Source: an uncultured Collinsella sp. (GTDB lineage: Bacteria; Actinomycetota; Coriobacteriia; Coriobacteriales; Coriobacteriaceae). From it: DNA of 18,905 nucleotides. A program made the translations under genes and the position numbers. The stretch spans positions 1 through 18,905 of the forward strand of contig CABUQV010000032.1 of NCBI GenBank assembly GCA_902493855.1, read 5' to 3'. The number at the start of each line of letters is the position of its first letter. The stretch's first letter is position 1. A model generated the notes under the pieces. That model was not told the origin of the DNA. It searched no databases and saw only the letters and a program-made list of their open reading frames with translations. Positions 1-6,337 of this stretch are shown here, in pieces.

Positions 1-94
1 GCCCGATCGGCGGCCCCTCGGGGCTTGCCCGTATCGTAGGCAATGCGCCGAATGCTCGCCATCGAAATTTATCGATGGCCTATTTCAGACTGTA
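1..94 (+). promoter_or_regulatory. Leader of the pilin-DUF6273 gene with a hairpin at 58-79
   Basis: The 94 bases before the ATG at 95 contain a perfect 8-bp stem, GCCATCGA at 58-65 against TCGATGGC at 72-79, with a 6-nt AATTTA loop, ending 15 nt before the start codon. A second GC hairpin (GCCCC 13-17, GGGGC 20-24) may belong to an upstream gene's end. No good Shine-Dalgarno sequence is visible directly before the ATG and no clear -35/-10 pair can be picked. The pilin reading frame stays open to the left window edge, so a start outside the window cannot be fully excluded, although the encoded stretch does not look like a prepilin leader. A regulatory role for the hairpin is inference. Confidence 0.3.
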
Positions 95-1060
95 ATGGGG
101 GTATCTCCTAGAGGTACTCTTCTCCGAGGGCAAAGTGTCATCGAGTACGTCCTGATCATCGCGATCATCGGCCTGGTCATCGTGTTCGCGGGACCCGGCG
201 TGGCGGGGGCCATCCGAAACCAGTTCAACTTGGTCGGCAATACGGTGAACAACGGGACGACCGGCGGCGTAGAGGGAGGCGCGTCCGGTGGAGGCTCCGC
301 CGGGGCCGATTCCGCGACCGTCCAGGCGGCCGTCGCCAAGGACGCGAAGGACTGGACGCTCGAGGAGCAGAAAGCGGTTGCCGAGGACATCGCCTCCAAG
401 GGCGAGGCATCGCCGGCGTACGCCAAGGCAAAGGCCGCGATGGATGCGGGAACGAAGTTCTCGATGAAGCTGACGGACGGACAGACGCTCGAGTACCGTA
501 TCATCGGCATCAACCACGACGACTTGGCCGACGGCACCGGCAAGGCGGGACTGACGTTCCTCACCACCTCGACGGATATTTCGTCCCGCATGAACGCCAT
601 GAAAACCAGCGATGGCGGATGGGAGGCATCCGAACTCCGTGCGAAGATGAATTCGGGCGAGATCTGGAACCTGATGCCCGCCGATTTCCAATCCAAGGTT
701 AAATCGGTTAGGAAGCTCACGAACAACGTCGGCGGCGGTAACGCGAACAAGAATGCCGCCGTGACGGCTACCTCCGACAAGCTGTTTCTGCTCAGCTACT
801 CCGAGATCGTCCCCACCTCCTATTGGGCTTCCGACTACCCCTGGAGCTCCTCCGAGGGAACCCAGTACGAGGCCTTCAAGGGCAAGGTGATGAATAGCTA
901 TTCGGACAACCCTGCCATTGCCAGTGGCAGCTATTGGTGGGAACGTTCGGTGCGTCCGGACCACTCTACGTTCTTCCTCCGTGTCCCCGCCGGCGGCGAT
1001 CCGGCGATCAGTGACAATGCGACGGTCTCGAATTGCGTCCGCCTCGCCTGGTGCTTCTAG
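95..1060 (+). CDS. Flp-type prepilin N-terminus fused to a DUF6273-like C-terminal domain
   Basis: This 321-residue protein begins with a short leader (1-12) ending in Gly12, then QSVIEYVLIIAIIGLVIV. Glu at +5 and Tyr at +6 after the glycine, followed by a hydrophobic helix (about 15-32), match a prepilin-peptidase site of the Flp/Tad type. Flp pilins are usually only 50-80 residues, so this is a much longer pilin-like protein. A Gly/Ser-rich linker follows (52-73), then a charged helical stretch (75-115). A domain from about 118 to the end shows DUF6273-like features: YRIIGI (134-139), a YPWSSSEG segment (248-255), a WWERS segment (281-285) and the final VRLAWCF. DUF6273-like ends resemble the C-type-lectin/formylglycine-enzyme fold. 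Expected location is the cell surface, processed by a prepilin peptidase and perhaps assembled into or capping a Tad pilus. No pilus assembly gene lies in the window. The family assignment is from motif memory; the pilin site is directly visible. Confidence 0.8.
   Translation: MGVSPRGTLLRGQSVIEYVLIIAIIGLVIVFAGPGVAGAIRNQFNLVGNTVNNGTTGGVEGGASGGGSAGADSATVQAAVAKDAKDWTLEEQKAVAEDIASKGEASPAYAKAKAAMDAGTKFSMKLTDGQTLEYRIIGINHDDLADGTGKAGLTFLTTSTDISSRMNAMKTSDGGWEASELRAKMNSGEIWNLMPADFQSKVKSVRKLTNNVGGGNANKNAAVTATSDKLFLLSYSEIVPTSYWASDYPWSSSEGTQYEAFKGKVMNSYSDNPAIASGSYWWERSVRPDHSTFFLRVPAGGDPAISDNATVSNCVRLAWCF
932..1057 (+). other. Candidate hypervariable C-terminal segment (possible DGR variable region)
   Basis: These 42 codons end the pilin-DUF6273 protein. 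By hand count they hold 15 adenines in 126 nt (12%), against 108 in the preceding 450 nt (24%). Fixed-looking residues (WWERS, P, S, FL, V, G, P, A, S, V, CF) alternate with short runs of mixed residues, whose codons are mostly NNC or NNT (for example cgt, gac, cac, ttc, ccc, gcc, gat, atc, agt, aat, tgc, cgc). That is what adenine-directed mutagenesis of AAC/AAT codons would leave. DGR target proteins typically carry such a region at the end of a C-type-lectin-like domain. No template repeat or reverse transcriptase is present in this window, so this remains a hypothesis. Confidence 0.35.
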
Positions 1061-1073
1061 CCTCAGCTGTTAA

Positions 1074-1103
1074 GCCCGCACAGGCTGTGCGGGCTTTTCT
1101 TTT
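1074..1103 (+). terminator. Rho-independent terminator of the pilin-DUF6273 gene
   Basis: GCCCGCACAG (1074-1083) and CTGTGCGGGC (1085-1094) form a perfect 10-bp inverted repeat around one central base, in practice a stem of about 8 bp and a 5-nt loop. It is followed by the T-rich tract TTTTCTTTT (1095-1103). It starts 14 nt after the stop codon and would end plus-strand transcription. If the gene is a DGR target, a hairpin just past the variable region could also serve in retrohoming. Confidence 0.85.
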
Positions 1104-1493
1104 GGCAACCAAACGAACGATTCTCGTCTTGAAGCATAGTTGTCGGGTTGAGGTGAAATGGGGTCATACAGCGGCTCTCAGAGCGCCCGCCGCACTCCCC
1201 CGCCATTACCCCTGCGGCGTCCTCGTATAGAGCCCATCCCGCTTGGCGTTTCGTTGCAGCAGCCCACTTGTCCACCGATCAAGTGAACTACTGGAATAAA
1301 TACAGCGACACGCTTGTTCACTATAGTCGCTATATCTGTGTAAATCGCCGCGATAAATACAGCCCGTACTCGGCTGTATACCAGCTACGCGTATGTAGAT
1401 TCACATCGCGTTAATAAATCGGCTCAAGCGTGTGCAAAACGCGTAAGTAACCGCAAAAGGCGATTATCGCGCAGGTAGATTTTTGGCACCCTG
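1104..1493. other. Geneless intergenic stretch
   Basis: This ~390-bp stretch holds no convincing gene. Short open frames at 1033-1230 and 1063-1275 lack ribosome sites and recognisable sequence. From about 1285 the base composition becomes AT-richer than the flanking genes, and paired repeats occur at 1296-1379 (listed separately). A short GTAGATT motif occurs twice, near 1396 and 1476. No promoter with a plausible downstream gene is evident: the pilin gene to the left and the tRNA to the right are transcribed towards each other. Confidence 0.5.
1296..1379. repeat. Two direct repeats, each opening an inverted repeat
   Basis: ATAAATACAGC occurs at 1296-1306 and again at 1353-1363, 57 bp apart. 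Each copy is the left arm of an inverted repeat. ATACAGCGAC (1300-1309) faces GTCGCTATAT (1326-1335) with one mismatch. ATACAGCC (1357-1364) faces GGCTGTAT (1372-1379) perfectly with a 7-nt loop. The arrangement resembles operator or recombinase-arm sites, but no binding protein can be named. Confidence 0.45.
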
Positions 1494-1523
1494 TTGCTTA
1501 ATCAAAATTAAGCAATTGCTTAA
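1494..1523. repeat. Triple TTGCTTAA half-site array
   Basis: TTGCTTAA lies at 1494-1501, inverted as TTAAGCAA at 1508-1515, and again direct at 1516-1523. The first pair forms a 9-bp stem with a CAAA loop (1494-1502 with 1507-1515). The second pair makes a perfect 16-bp palindrome (1508-1523). It abuts the tail of the tRNA-Pro terminator. It could be an operator, a recombination site or a chance AT-rich structure. Confidence 0.4.
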
Positions 1524-1556
1524 AACAAAAAAGGTCAGGCACTAGGTGCCTGACCT
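1522..1556 (-). terminator. Rho-independent terminator downstream of tRNA-Pro
   Basis: An 11-bp perfect stem (1532-1542 with 1546-1556, core GGTCAGGCAC/GTGCCTGACC) closes a 3-nt loop. Read on the minus strand it is followed by TTTTTTGTTTT (1532-1522). It begins 9 nt past the 3' CCA of tRNA-Pro, so it ends the tRNA transcript and possibly the whole coaBC-side operon. Confidence 0.92.
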
Positions 1557-1565
1557 GCAAACTTC

Positions 1566-1642
<77 letters not shown>

Positions 1643-1681
1643 AAGCTTTTGTTTGTTGCTCTGCTCTCGCTCGCAACAGGG

Positions 1682-1714
1682 AGTATATTAACCCGAAACT
1701 TTGCCCTTGTGCAA
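1682..1714 (-). promoter_or_regulatory. Candidate promoter of tRNA-Pro
   Basis: On the minus strand TTGCAC (1714-1709) resembles a -35 box, and TAATAT (1690-1685) lies 18 bp downstream as a -10; TATACT at 1687-1682 is an alternative -10. Transcription would start around 1675-1678, about 35 nt before the tRNA. The match is moderate; read-through from coaBC is also possible. Confidence 0.45.
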
Positions 1715-1722
1715 GAACTTTT

Positions 1723-2940
1723 TTACAAATTTTGAAGCAAGTCCAAAATTGTATCTGCGAGCTGGGGTTTTGTTAGTACGGGAAGTTCTTGCGTACCCGC
1801 TGTGCTCAGGATCCAGGCCTTGTTGGTGTCGGTTCCAAAGCCCGAATCGGCGCGCGAGACATCGTTGGCGATAATGGCGTCGCAACCCTTGCGCGCGAGC
1901 TTGCGCTGCGCGTACTCCACGACGTTATCGGTCTCGGCCGCAAATCCAATGACACAGCGCTCCCCCTTCTGGCGCGAGAGCTCAGCCAAAATATCGACCG
2001 TCTCGACCAGTTCGATGCGATCCAGACGCTCGTTAGCCTTTTTGAGTTTATGGTCGGCCGGGGCTGCGGGGGTGTAGTCGGCGACGGCGGCCGCACAAAT
2101 GGCCGCATCGGCCGTCTGGAAGGCTTTCAGCGCCGCCTGCAGCATCTCTGCGGCGGTTTGCACGCGCACGCACTCCAAGCCGTGGGGAACATCGAGCGAT
2201 GTCGGTCCCAGCACAAGCGTTACCGCAGCACCGCGGCGAGCGGCCTCCCCCGCCAGGGAGATGCCCATCTTGCCCGACGACCGGTTGCCGATGAAGCGCA
2301 CAGGGTCGATCGGTTCGTGCGTGGGGCCGGCAGTGATTACGATGCGCTTGCCCGCCAGGTCTTGCGGGACGGGGTTCAGCACCTCGCAGGCGGCCTCGAC
2401 GATGTCCTCGGGCTCGCTCATGCGTCCCGTGTCCACGTCGCCGCAGGCAAGGTAGCCGCTGCCTGGTCCCACCACATGGACGCCACGGTCGCGCAATGTG
2501 GCCATATTGGCCTGCGTCGCCGGCGCCTTCCACATGCCGTTGTTCATAGCGGGTGCGATCACGATGGGTCGCGGCGTGGCAAGCAGCGTGGTGGAGATGA
2601 GGTCATCGGCGATTCCGTTGGCCATCTTGGCGATGATATTTGCCGTCGCGGGCGCCACGATCACAAGATCGGGCTCCTGCGCTAGCGAAATGTGGTGGAT
2701 GGGGTCGGAGGGATCGTCGAATAGGCCCACGGCAACGGGCTCGTTGGTGAGCGCACGGAAGGTGAGCGGGCCCACAAACTCGGTGCCATGCTCGCTCATA
2801 ACGACCTTGACGCGCGCGCCGCGCTTTTGCAGCAGGCGCACGATATTGCACGACTTATAGGCGGCGATCCCGCCGGTAATGCCCAGCAGGATCGTTTTTC
2901 CCTCAAGTTGCATTGAATTGTCGGGTGCCGCCGTCATCAT
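1723..2940 (-). CDS. coaBC: Bifunctional phosphopantothenoylcysteine decarboxylase / phosphopantothenate-cysteine ligase CoaBC
   Basis: CoaBC performs two steps of coenzyme A synthesis in the cytoplasm: it joins 4'-phosphopantothenate to cysteine using a nucleotide triphosphate (CoaB), then decarboxylates the product with FMN (CoaC). The 405-residue length is normal for the fusion. The N-terminal flavoprotein domain (about 13-185) shows GGIAAYK (23-29), the catalytic His in HHISL (His83), PAMNNGMW (130-137) and Cys166 in YLACGDVDTGRM. The C-terminal ligase domain (about 197-400) shows ITAGPT (202-207), NRSSGKMG (219-226) and a later ANDVS segment. ATGATG directly follows the stop of the upstream zinc-ribbon gene; Met10 is a possible internal start. 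It is the last protein gene of the run before tRNA-Pro. Confidence 0.95.
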   Translation of the reverse strand: MMTAAPDNSMQLEGKTILLGITGGIAAYKSCNIVRLLQKRGARVKVVMSEHGTEFVGPLTFRALTNEPVAVGLFDDPSDPIHHISLAQEPDLVIVAPATANIIAKMANGIADDLISTTLLATPRPIVIAPAMNNGMWKAPATQANMATLRDRGVHVVGPGSGYLACGDVDTGRMSEPEDIVEAACEVLNPVPQDLAGKRIVITAGPTHEPIDPVRFIGNRSSGKMGISLAGEAARRGAAVTLVLGPTSLDVPHGLECVRVQTAAEMLQAALKAFQTADAAICAAAVADYTPAAPADHKLKKANERLDRIELVETVDILAELSRQKGERCVIGFAAETDNVVEYAQRKLARKGCDAIIANDVSRADSGFGTDTNKAWILSTAGTQELPVLTKPQLADTILDLLQNL

Positions 2941-3660
2941 TTAGGCTTCCTTGCTGGGAAGTACCAGCAGACGGTGGCAATACGGGCAGTGCGCGATCTC
3001 GCTACCGTCGTGGTTGAGGTCGCTCATGGACGATGCCTGCAGTGCGGTGTGGCAGATGGTGGGAATGTTGCCCTTGATGGTCTCGACGGCCAGGCCGCGG
3101 AACTGCTTGAGCAGGCGCTCGTAGTCGGTGAGCACGTCGGTCGGCAGCGTGGCAGCCAGCGCAGTGCGCTCCTTGGTGGCGGCGTCAATCTGTGCCTGGA
3201 GGTCGGCGGCCTTGGCGCGGGCGGCCTTGGTGTCGGCCTTCACGCCTTCCTCGAACTTGGCGATGATGGCCTGCGCGCGAGCCTCGCGGTCAAGCGCCTC
3301 CTTATGGGCGATGACGACGTCCTTGCGGGTATGCTCGATCTTGTCCAGACGCTTGGCCAGGGTGGCGAGCTCGTTCTCCAGGTCCTGAACCTCGCGGTAG
3401 TCAGAGCCGTCAACGTGGCGCTTCTTGGCGGCCTCGATGGCGTTATTGGTCTGGATCTCGGTGGTGTGGAGATCGTCGAGTTCAATATCCAGGTCCTTGC
3501 GCTGGGCGTAGAGCTTGGTCATCTCGGCCTTGAGCTTAACGTAGGTCTTGCGCTTGGAAGCGAGCTCCTTGAGCTCCGGCATATTGGCAAGTTCGCTCTT
3601 GTTGCGGGCGAGCTCCAAATCGATCTGTTGCAGCTTGAGTAGCGTAGCGCCGGCGCTCAT
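2941..3660 (-). CDS. Coiled-coil protein with C-terminal (degenerate) zinc ribbon, DUF164/CdsZ-like
   Basis: This 239-residue protein is almost entirely charged coiled coil (about 5-175), followed by a conserved YERLLK segment (180-185) and a C-terminal zinc-ribbon-like tail. Family members usually end with two Cys pairs. Here the second pair is intact (CPYC, Cys225 and Cys228), but the first keeps only Cys203, in IPTICHTAL, with His204 beside it. The ATG at 3660 was chosen over an upstream in-frame ATG because AAAGGAGAG lies 7 nt before it and because it overlaps the Nif3 stop as ATGA. Family members commonly sit beside Nif3-like genes, as here; their molecular role is not well settled (RNA or protein-complex scaffolding has been suggested). 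Zinc binding by the altered site is uncertain. Confidence 0.85.
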   Translation of the reverse strand: MSAGATLLKLQQIDLELARNKSELANMPELKELASKRKTYVKLKAEMTKLYAQRKDLDIELDDLHTTEIQTNNAIEAAKKRHVDGSDYREVQDLENELATLAKRLDKIEHTRKDVVIAHKEALDREARAQAIIAKFEEGVKADTKAARAKAADLQAQIDAATKERTALAATLPTDVLTDYERLLKQFRGLAVETIKGNIPTICHTALQASSMSDLNHDGSEIAHCPYCHRLLVLPSKEA

Positions 3661-4466
3661 AAGTTCTCTCCTTTTGTCACAGTCCACCATTGGCAAGGGT
3701 TCAGTATTTTAATCGCATGACGGGGGTCGACCCCGGCGTCAACTGCAGAGTTCATCAATATATCAACGAACGGCTCCTCGGAGCGGTCATGGCCGAGCAG
3801 GATCACCGGTAGCCCGCGCAAGGCAAGGTCTTGCGCCACATGGTAGCCCGCCTCGCCCGTCACGATGACATCTGCGCCTGAGGCGATGGCGAGCTCTCCA
3901 AAGTCGCCCAAGGAGCCGCCCAAAATGGCGGCGGTGCGGCACGGGTGATCGGCCTCGCCCCAAACGCGTGGGTCGCTGCCGAAGGCCGTGGCGGCGCGCA
4001 CGGCAAGGTTGCGCAGGCTGCAGGGCTCGTCGAGTGTCGTAAGGGCTCCCAGGCCGCAGGCCTCGGGCTCGTCCACATGCTCCAGTGAGCTCATGGGTTC
4101 GGCATCCAGCAGCTCACTCAGGCAGACGCGCGCCTCGTGCGAGCGGTCCAGATTGGTGTGGAGCGAGATAATGCTCACCCCGCAGCGGGCAGCCTCGTAG
4201 AGCGCCGCACTGCACTGGGGGCGCGTCGCGCTAGGCGGACAAAAAGCCTCGGGCGCCTTGATATAGATGGGATGATGCGTCAGCAGCACGTTGGCGCCGG
4301 CCTCCTGGGCGCGGTGCACATTGGCTTCGGTCGCGTCGAGTGCGCAGGCCACGCCGGCAATCTCGGCGGCAGGGTCGCCCAGGGATAAGCCTACGTGGTC
4401 CCAGGGCTCGGCGTCCGTCTTGGGAAAGTGTGCCAGCAGGGCGCGCTCGAGATCGGCAACGATCAT
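3657..4466 (-). CDS. Nif3-like dinuclear metal center protein (GTP cyclohydrolase I type 2 / YqfO family)
   Basis: The 269-residue protein shows the Nif3 metal ligands: THHP (His64, His65), HTNLD (Asp107), TGEAGYH (Glu205, His209) and GHDRSEEP (His226, Glu230). Family proteins form toroidal hexamers with a two-metal centre. Their true reaction is unresolved despite frequent database names such as GTP cyclohydrolase 1 type 2. The protein lacks the large inserted PII-like domain of longer homologues. Its start ATG overlaps the cysteine desulfurase stop by 4 nt and its own stop overlaps the next start by 4 nt (both ATGA), so translation of the three genes is probably coupled. Confidence 0.92.
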   Translation of the reverse strand: MIVADLERALLAHFPKTDAEPWDHVGLSLGDPAAEIAGVACALDATEANVHRAQEAGANVLLTHHPIYIKAPEAFCPPSATRPQCSAALYEAARCGVSIISLHTNLDRSHEARVCLSELLDAEPMSSLEHVDEPEACGLGALTTLDEPCSLRNLAVRAATAFGSDPRVWGEADHPCRTAAILGGSLGDFGELAIASGADVIVTGEAGYHVAQDLALRGLPVILLGHDRSEEPFVDILMNSAVDAGVDPRHAIKILNPCQWWTVTKGENL

Positions 4467-5641
4467 GCGGCACCCACGATCGACAGTAGCGCCTGGGCAA
4501 AGTCGTCCAGATCGCCCGGGTTTACGCGGTCATCGAAGGAAATGCGCAGTGCGCCCAACGCCTGCTCGCGACCGATGCCCATCGCGCTCAAAACGTGGCT
4601 GGGATCCATGCTGCCGCTCGAGCATGCCGAGCCAGCCGACACCTCAAAACCGGCGGTGTCGAGCTTGATGATGAGCTCCTCGGAGTCCATGCCGTCAATG
4701 TAGATCGATACCATGCCGGGCAGACGGTCGGCATGTGCGTAGTCGCCCATGGTGGCGTGAATGCGCGGATGAGCCGTAAGCGTGGCGTAGAGCTTGTCGG
4801 AAAGGACTTGCAGCGTTGCACACTCCTGAGCCACATGGGGTGCCAGTGCGCTGGCGGCAGCGGCAAAGGCCAGCTGCGTGCGCAGGTCCTGCGTGCCGGC
4901 GCGACGTCCGGCTTCCTGTCCGCCGCCAAAGATGCGGGGGCGCAGCGGCGTGCGGGTCTTAACGTAGAGCGCGCCGGACGCCACAGGGCCGCCGATCTTG
5001 TGCGCGGCGACGGACATGGCGTCAACGCCCAGCTCGGTGACATCGAGCGGAATATGCAAGTAGCCCTGGATGGCATCGGTGTGGAACAGGGCGCCCACGG
5101 TATGCGCCGCGGCGGCCAGCTCGCGGATGGGCTGCACCACGCCGGTCTCGTTATTGGCGGCCATGATGCTCACGAGTGCGACGTCGTCGCCGAGCAAGTC
5201 GCTCAGCGCGGCGGTCTCGATGTAGCCCGCACGGCAGGGCTGCACCAAGTCGACGGTAAAGCCGGCAGCGCGCAGTAGCGGCAGGTTGTCAAGGATCGAA
5301 TCGTGCTCGATGGCCGAAACGATGACGCGATCGCGCTTGCGGTCGCGCTGACGAGCGCCCTCGGCAAGACCGAGGAGCGCCAGCTGATTGGCCTCGGTGC
5401 CGCCGTTGGTCAGGATGATCTCGGACGGACGGACGCGCGCGCCAAAGCTGCGGGCGATCTCGCGACGTGCGACCTCCAGACGCGCGGCAGCTTTGCGGCC
5501 GAGCGAGTGCAGCGAGTTGGGGTTGACGCCGGCAAGCTCGCTGTCGTCGTACTCGCGCTGCGCAAGGAGCGCCTCGGCGCGCATGGGCGTCGAGGCGGCA
5601 TAGTCAAGATTCACGGGTATGCGGTTTTGACCTGCGGTCAT
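4463..5641 (-). CDS. Class V aminotransferase-fold cysteine desulfurase (NifS/IscS family)
   Basis: This PLP enzyme should take sulfur from L-cysteine as an enzyme persulfide for Fe-S clusters, thio-tRNA or other cofactors, releasing alanine. In the 392 residues one sees GGTEANQLAL (80-89), SAIEHD with the PLP-stacking His113, AANNETG (161-167), HTDAIQG (187-193, with Asp189), the PLP-binding Lys215 in AAHKIGGP, and the loop SAGSACSSG with catalytic Cys340. The serine-rich CSSG loop is typical of the IscS/NifS type. No scaffold gene (iscU, sufU) or thiI lies beside it in this window, so its sulfur acceptor is unknown. A GGAGG 11 nt before the ATG overlaps the end of rpe; the gap to rpe is 6 nt. 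Confidence 0.93.
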   Translation of the reverse strand: MTAGQNRIPVNLDYAASTPMRAEALLAQREYDDSELAGVNPNSLHSLGRKAAARLEVARREIARSFGARVRPSEIILTNGGTEANQLALLGLAEGARQRDRKRDRVIVSAIEHDSILDNLPLLRAAGFTVDLVQPCRAGYIETAALSDLLGDDVALVSIMAANNETGVVQPIRELAAAAHTVGALFHTDAIQGYLHIPLDVTELGVDAMSVAAHKIGGPVASGALYVKTRTPLRPRIFGGGQEAGRRAGTQDLRTQLAFAAAASALAPHVAQECATLQVLSDKLYATLTAHPRIHATMGDYAHADRLPGMVSIYIDGMDSEELIIKLDTAGFEVSAGSACSSGSMDPSHVLSAMGIGREQALGALRISFDDRVNPGDLDDFAQALLSIVGAA

Positions 5642-5647
5642 AAGGGT

Positions 5648-6319
5648 TTATGCCTCCTGTGCAGCCTCGTTGCCCAGCTTCTGCAGCAGCGCAACCTCGG
5701 CGGCGGGATCTTCGGACTTAAATACGGCGGAACCGGCCACCAGGACATTTGCGCCGGCCTTGACGACCTCGGCGATGTTTTTGGAAGAGATGCCGCCGTC
5801 GACCTCGATCATGGGCGACACGCCATGTCGCTCGCACATGGCCGTAAGCTCGTGCAGTTTGGCGATTGTACCAGGGATAAAGCTCTGGCCGCCAAAGCCA
5901 GGGTTCACGCTCATCAGCAGCACCATGTCGACAACGTCGATGATGCTCTCGAGCACGCACACGGGGGTGGCGGGGTTGAGCACCACGCCGGCCTTGACGC
6001 CGCGCTGCTGCAGATGCGTGAGCGTGCGGTGCAGGTGCGTGGAAGCCTCGTAGTGCACGGTGATCATGTCGGCACCGGCGTCGGCATACCAATCGACCGT
6101 CTCGTCGGGGTTCGACACCATGAGGTGCGCGTCGACCGGTACATCGGTGGAGCGCTTGACGGCCTTAAGGATGTCAACGCCAAAGGTGAGGTTGCCGGTA
6201 AAGTGACCGTCCATAACGTCAAAGTGTACGTAGTCGGCACCGGCGATCTTGTCGAGCTCGCCCTTGAGGTTGGCCATGTCGGCCGAAAGGACGGACGGAG
6301 CGATTTTGATGGAACCCAT
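5648..6319 (-). CDS. rpe: Ribulose-phosphate 3-epimerase
   Basis: The 223-residue TIM-barrel enzyme interconverts ribulose 5-phosphate and xylulose 5-phosphate in the pentose phosphate pathway. Metal and catalytic residues are visible: His32 and Asp34 in VHFDVMDGHF, His65 in DAHLMV, Asp174 in EVDGGI. MSVNPGFGGQSF (136-147) is the classical signature that includes the phosphate-binding loop. Length is normal. AGAAAGG lies about 10 nt before the ATG. It is 18 bp downstream of gpsA and 6 bp upstream of the cysteine desulfurase gene, which suggests one transcript. No clear promoter is visible in the short gap. Confidence 0.96.
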   Translation of the reverse strand: MGSIKIAPSVLSADMANLKGELDKIAGADYVHFDVMDGHFTGNLTFGVDILKAVKRSTDVPVDAHLMVSNPDETVDWYADAGADMITVHYEASTHLHRTLTHLQQRGVKAGVVLNPATPVCVLESIIDVVDMVLLMSVNPGFGGQSFIPGTIAKLHELTAMCERHGVSPMIEVDGGISSKNIAEVVKAGANVLVAGSAVFKSEDPAAEVALLQKLGNEAAQEA

Positions 6320-6337
6320 GGTAGTAGCCTTTCTGCG

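Noticed and set aside
80..964. Minus-strand open frame opposite the pilin-DUF6273 gene
   Set aside because: No start signal or domain, while the plus strand encodes a clear prepilin site and ends with its own terminator.
1033..1275. Small open frames on both strands after the pilin gene
   Set aside because: They run through the terminator hairpin, lack ribosome sites and show no conserved-looking sequence.
1708..1717. CTTGTGCAAG after coaBC as a terminator
   Set aside because: The stem is only 4 bp with a 2-nt loop and no T tract follows on the minus strand; the bases fit better as part of a -35 region for tRNA-Pro.
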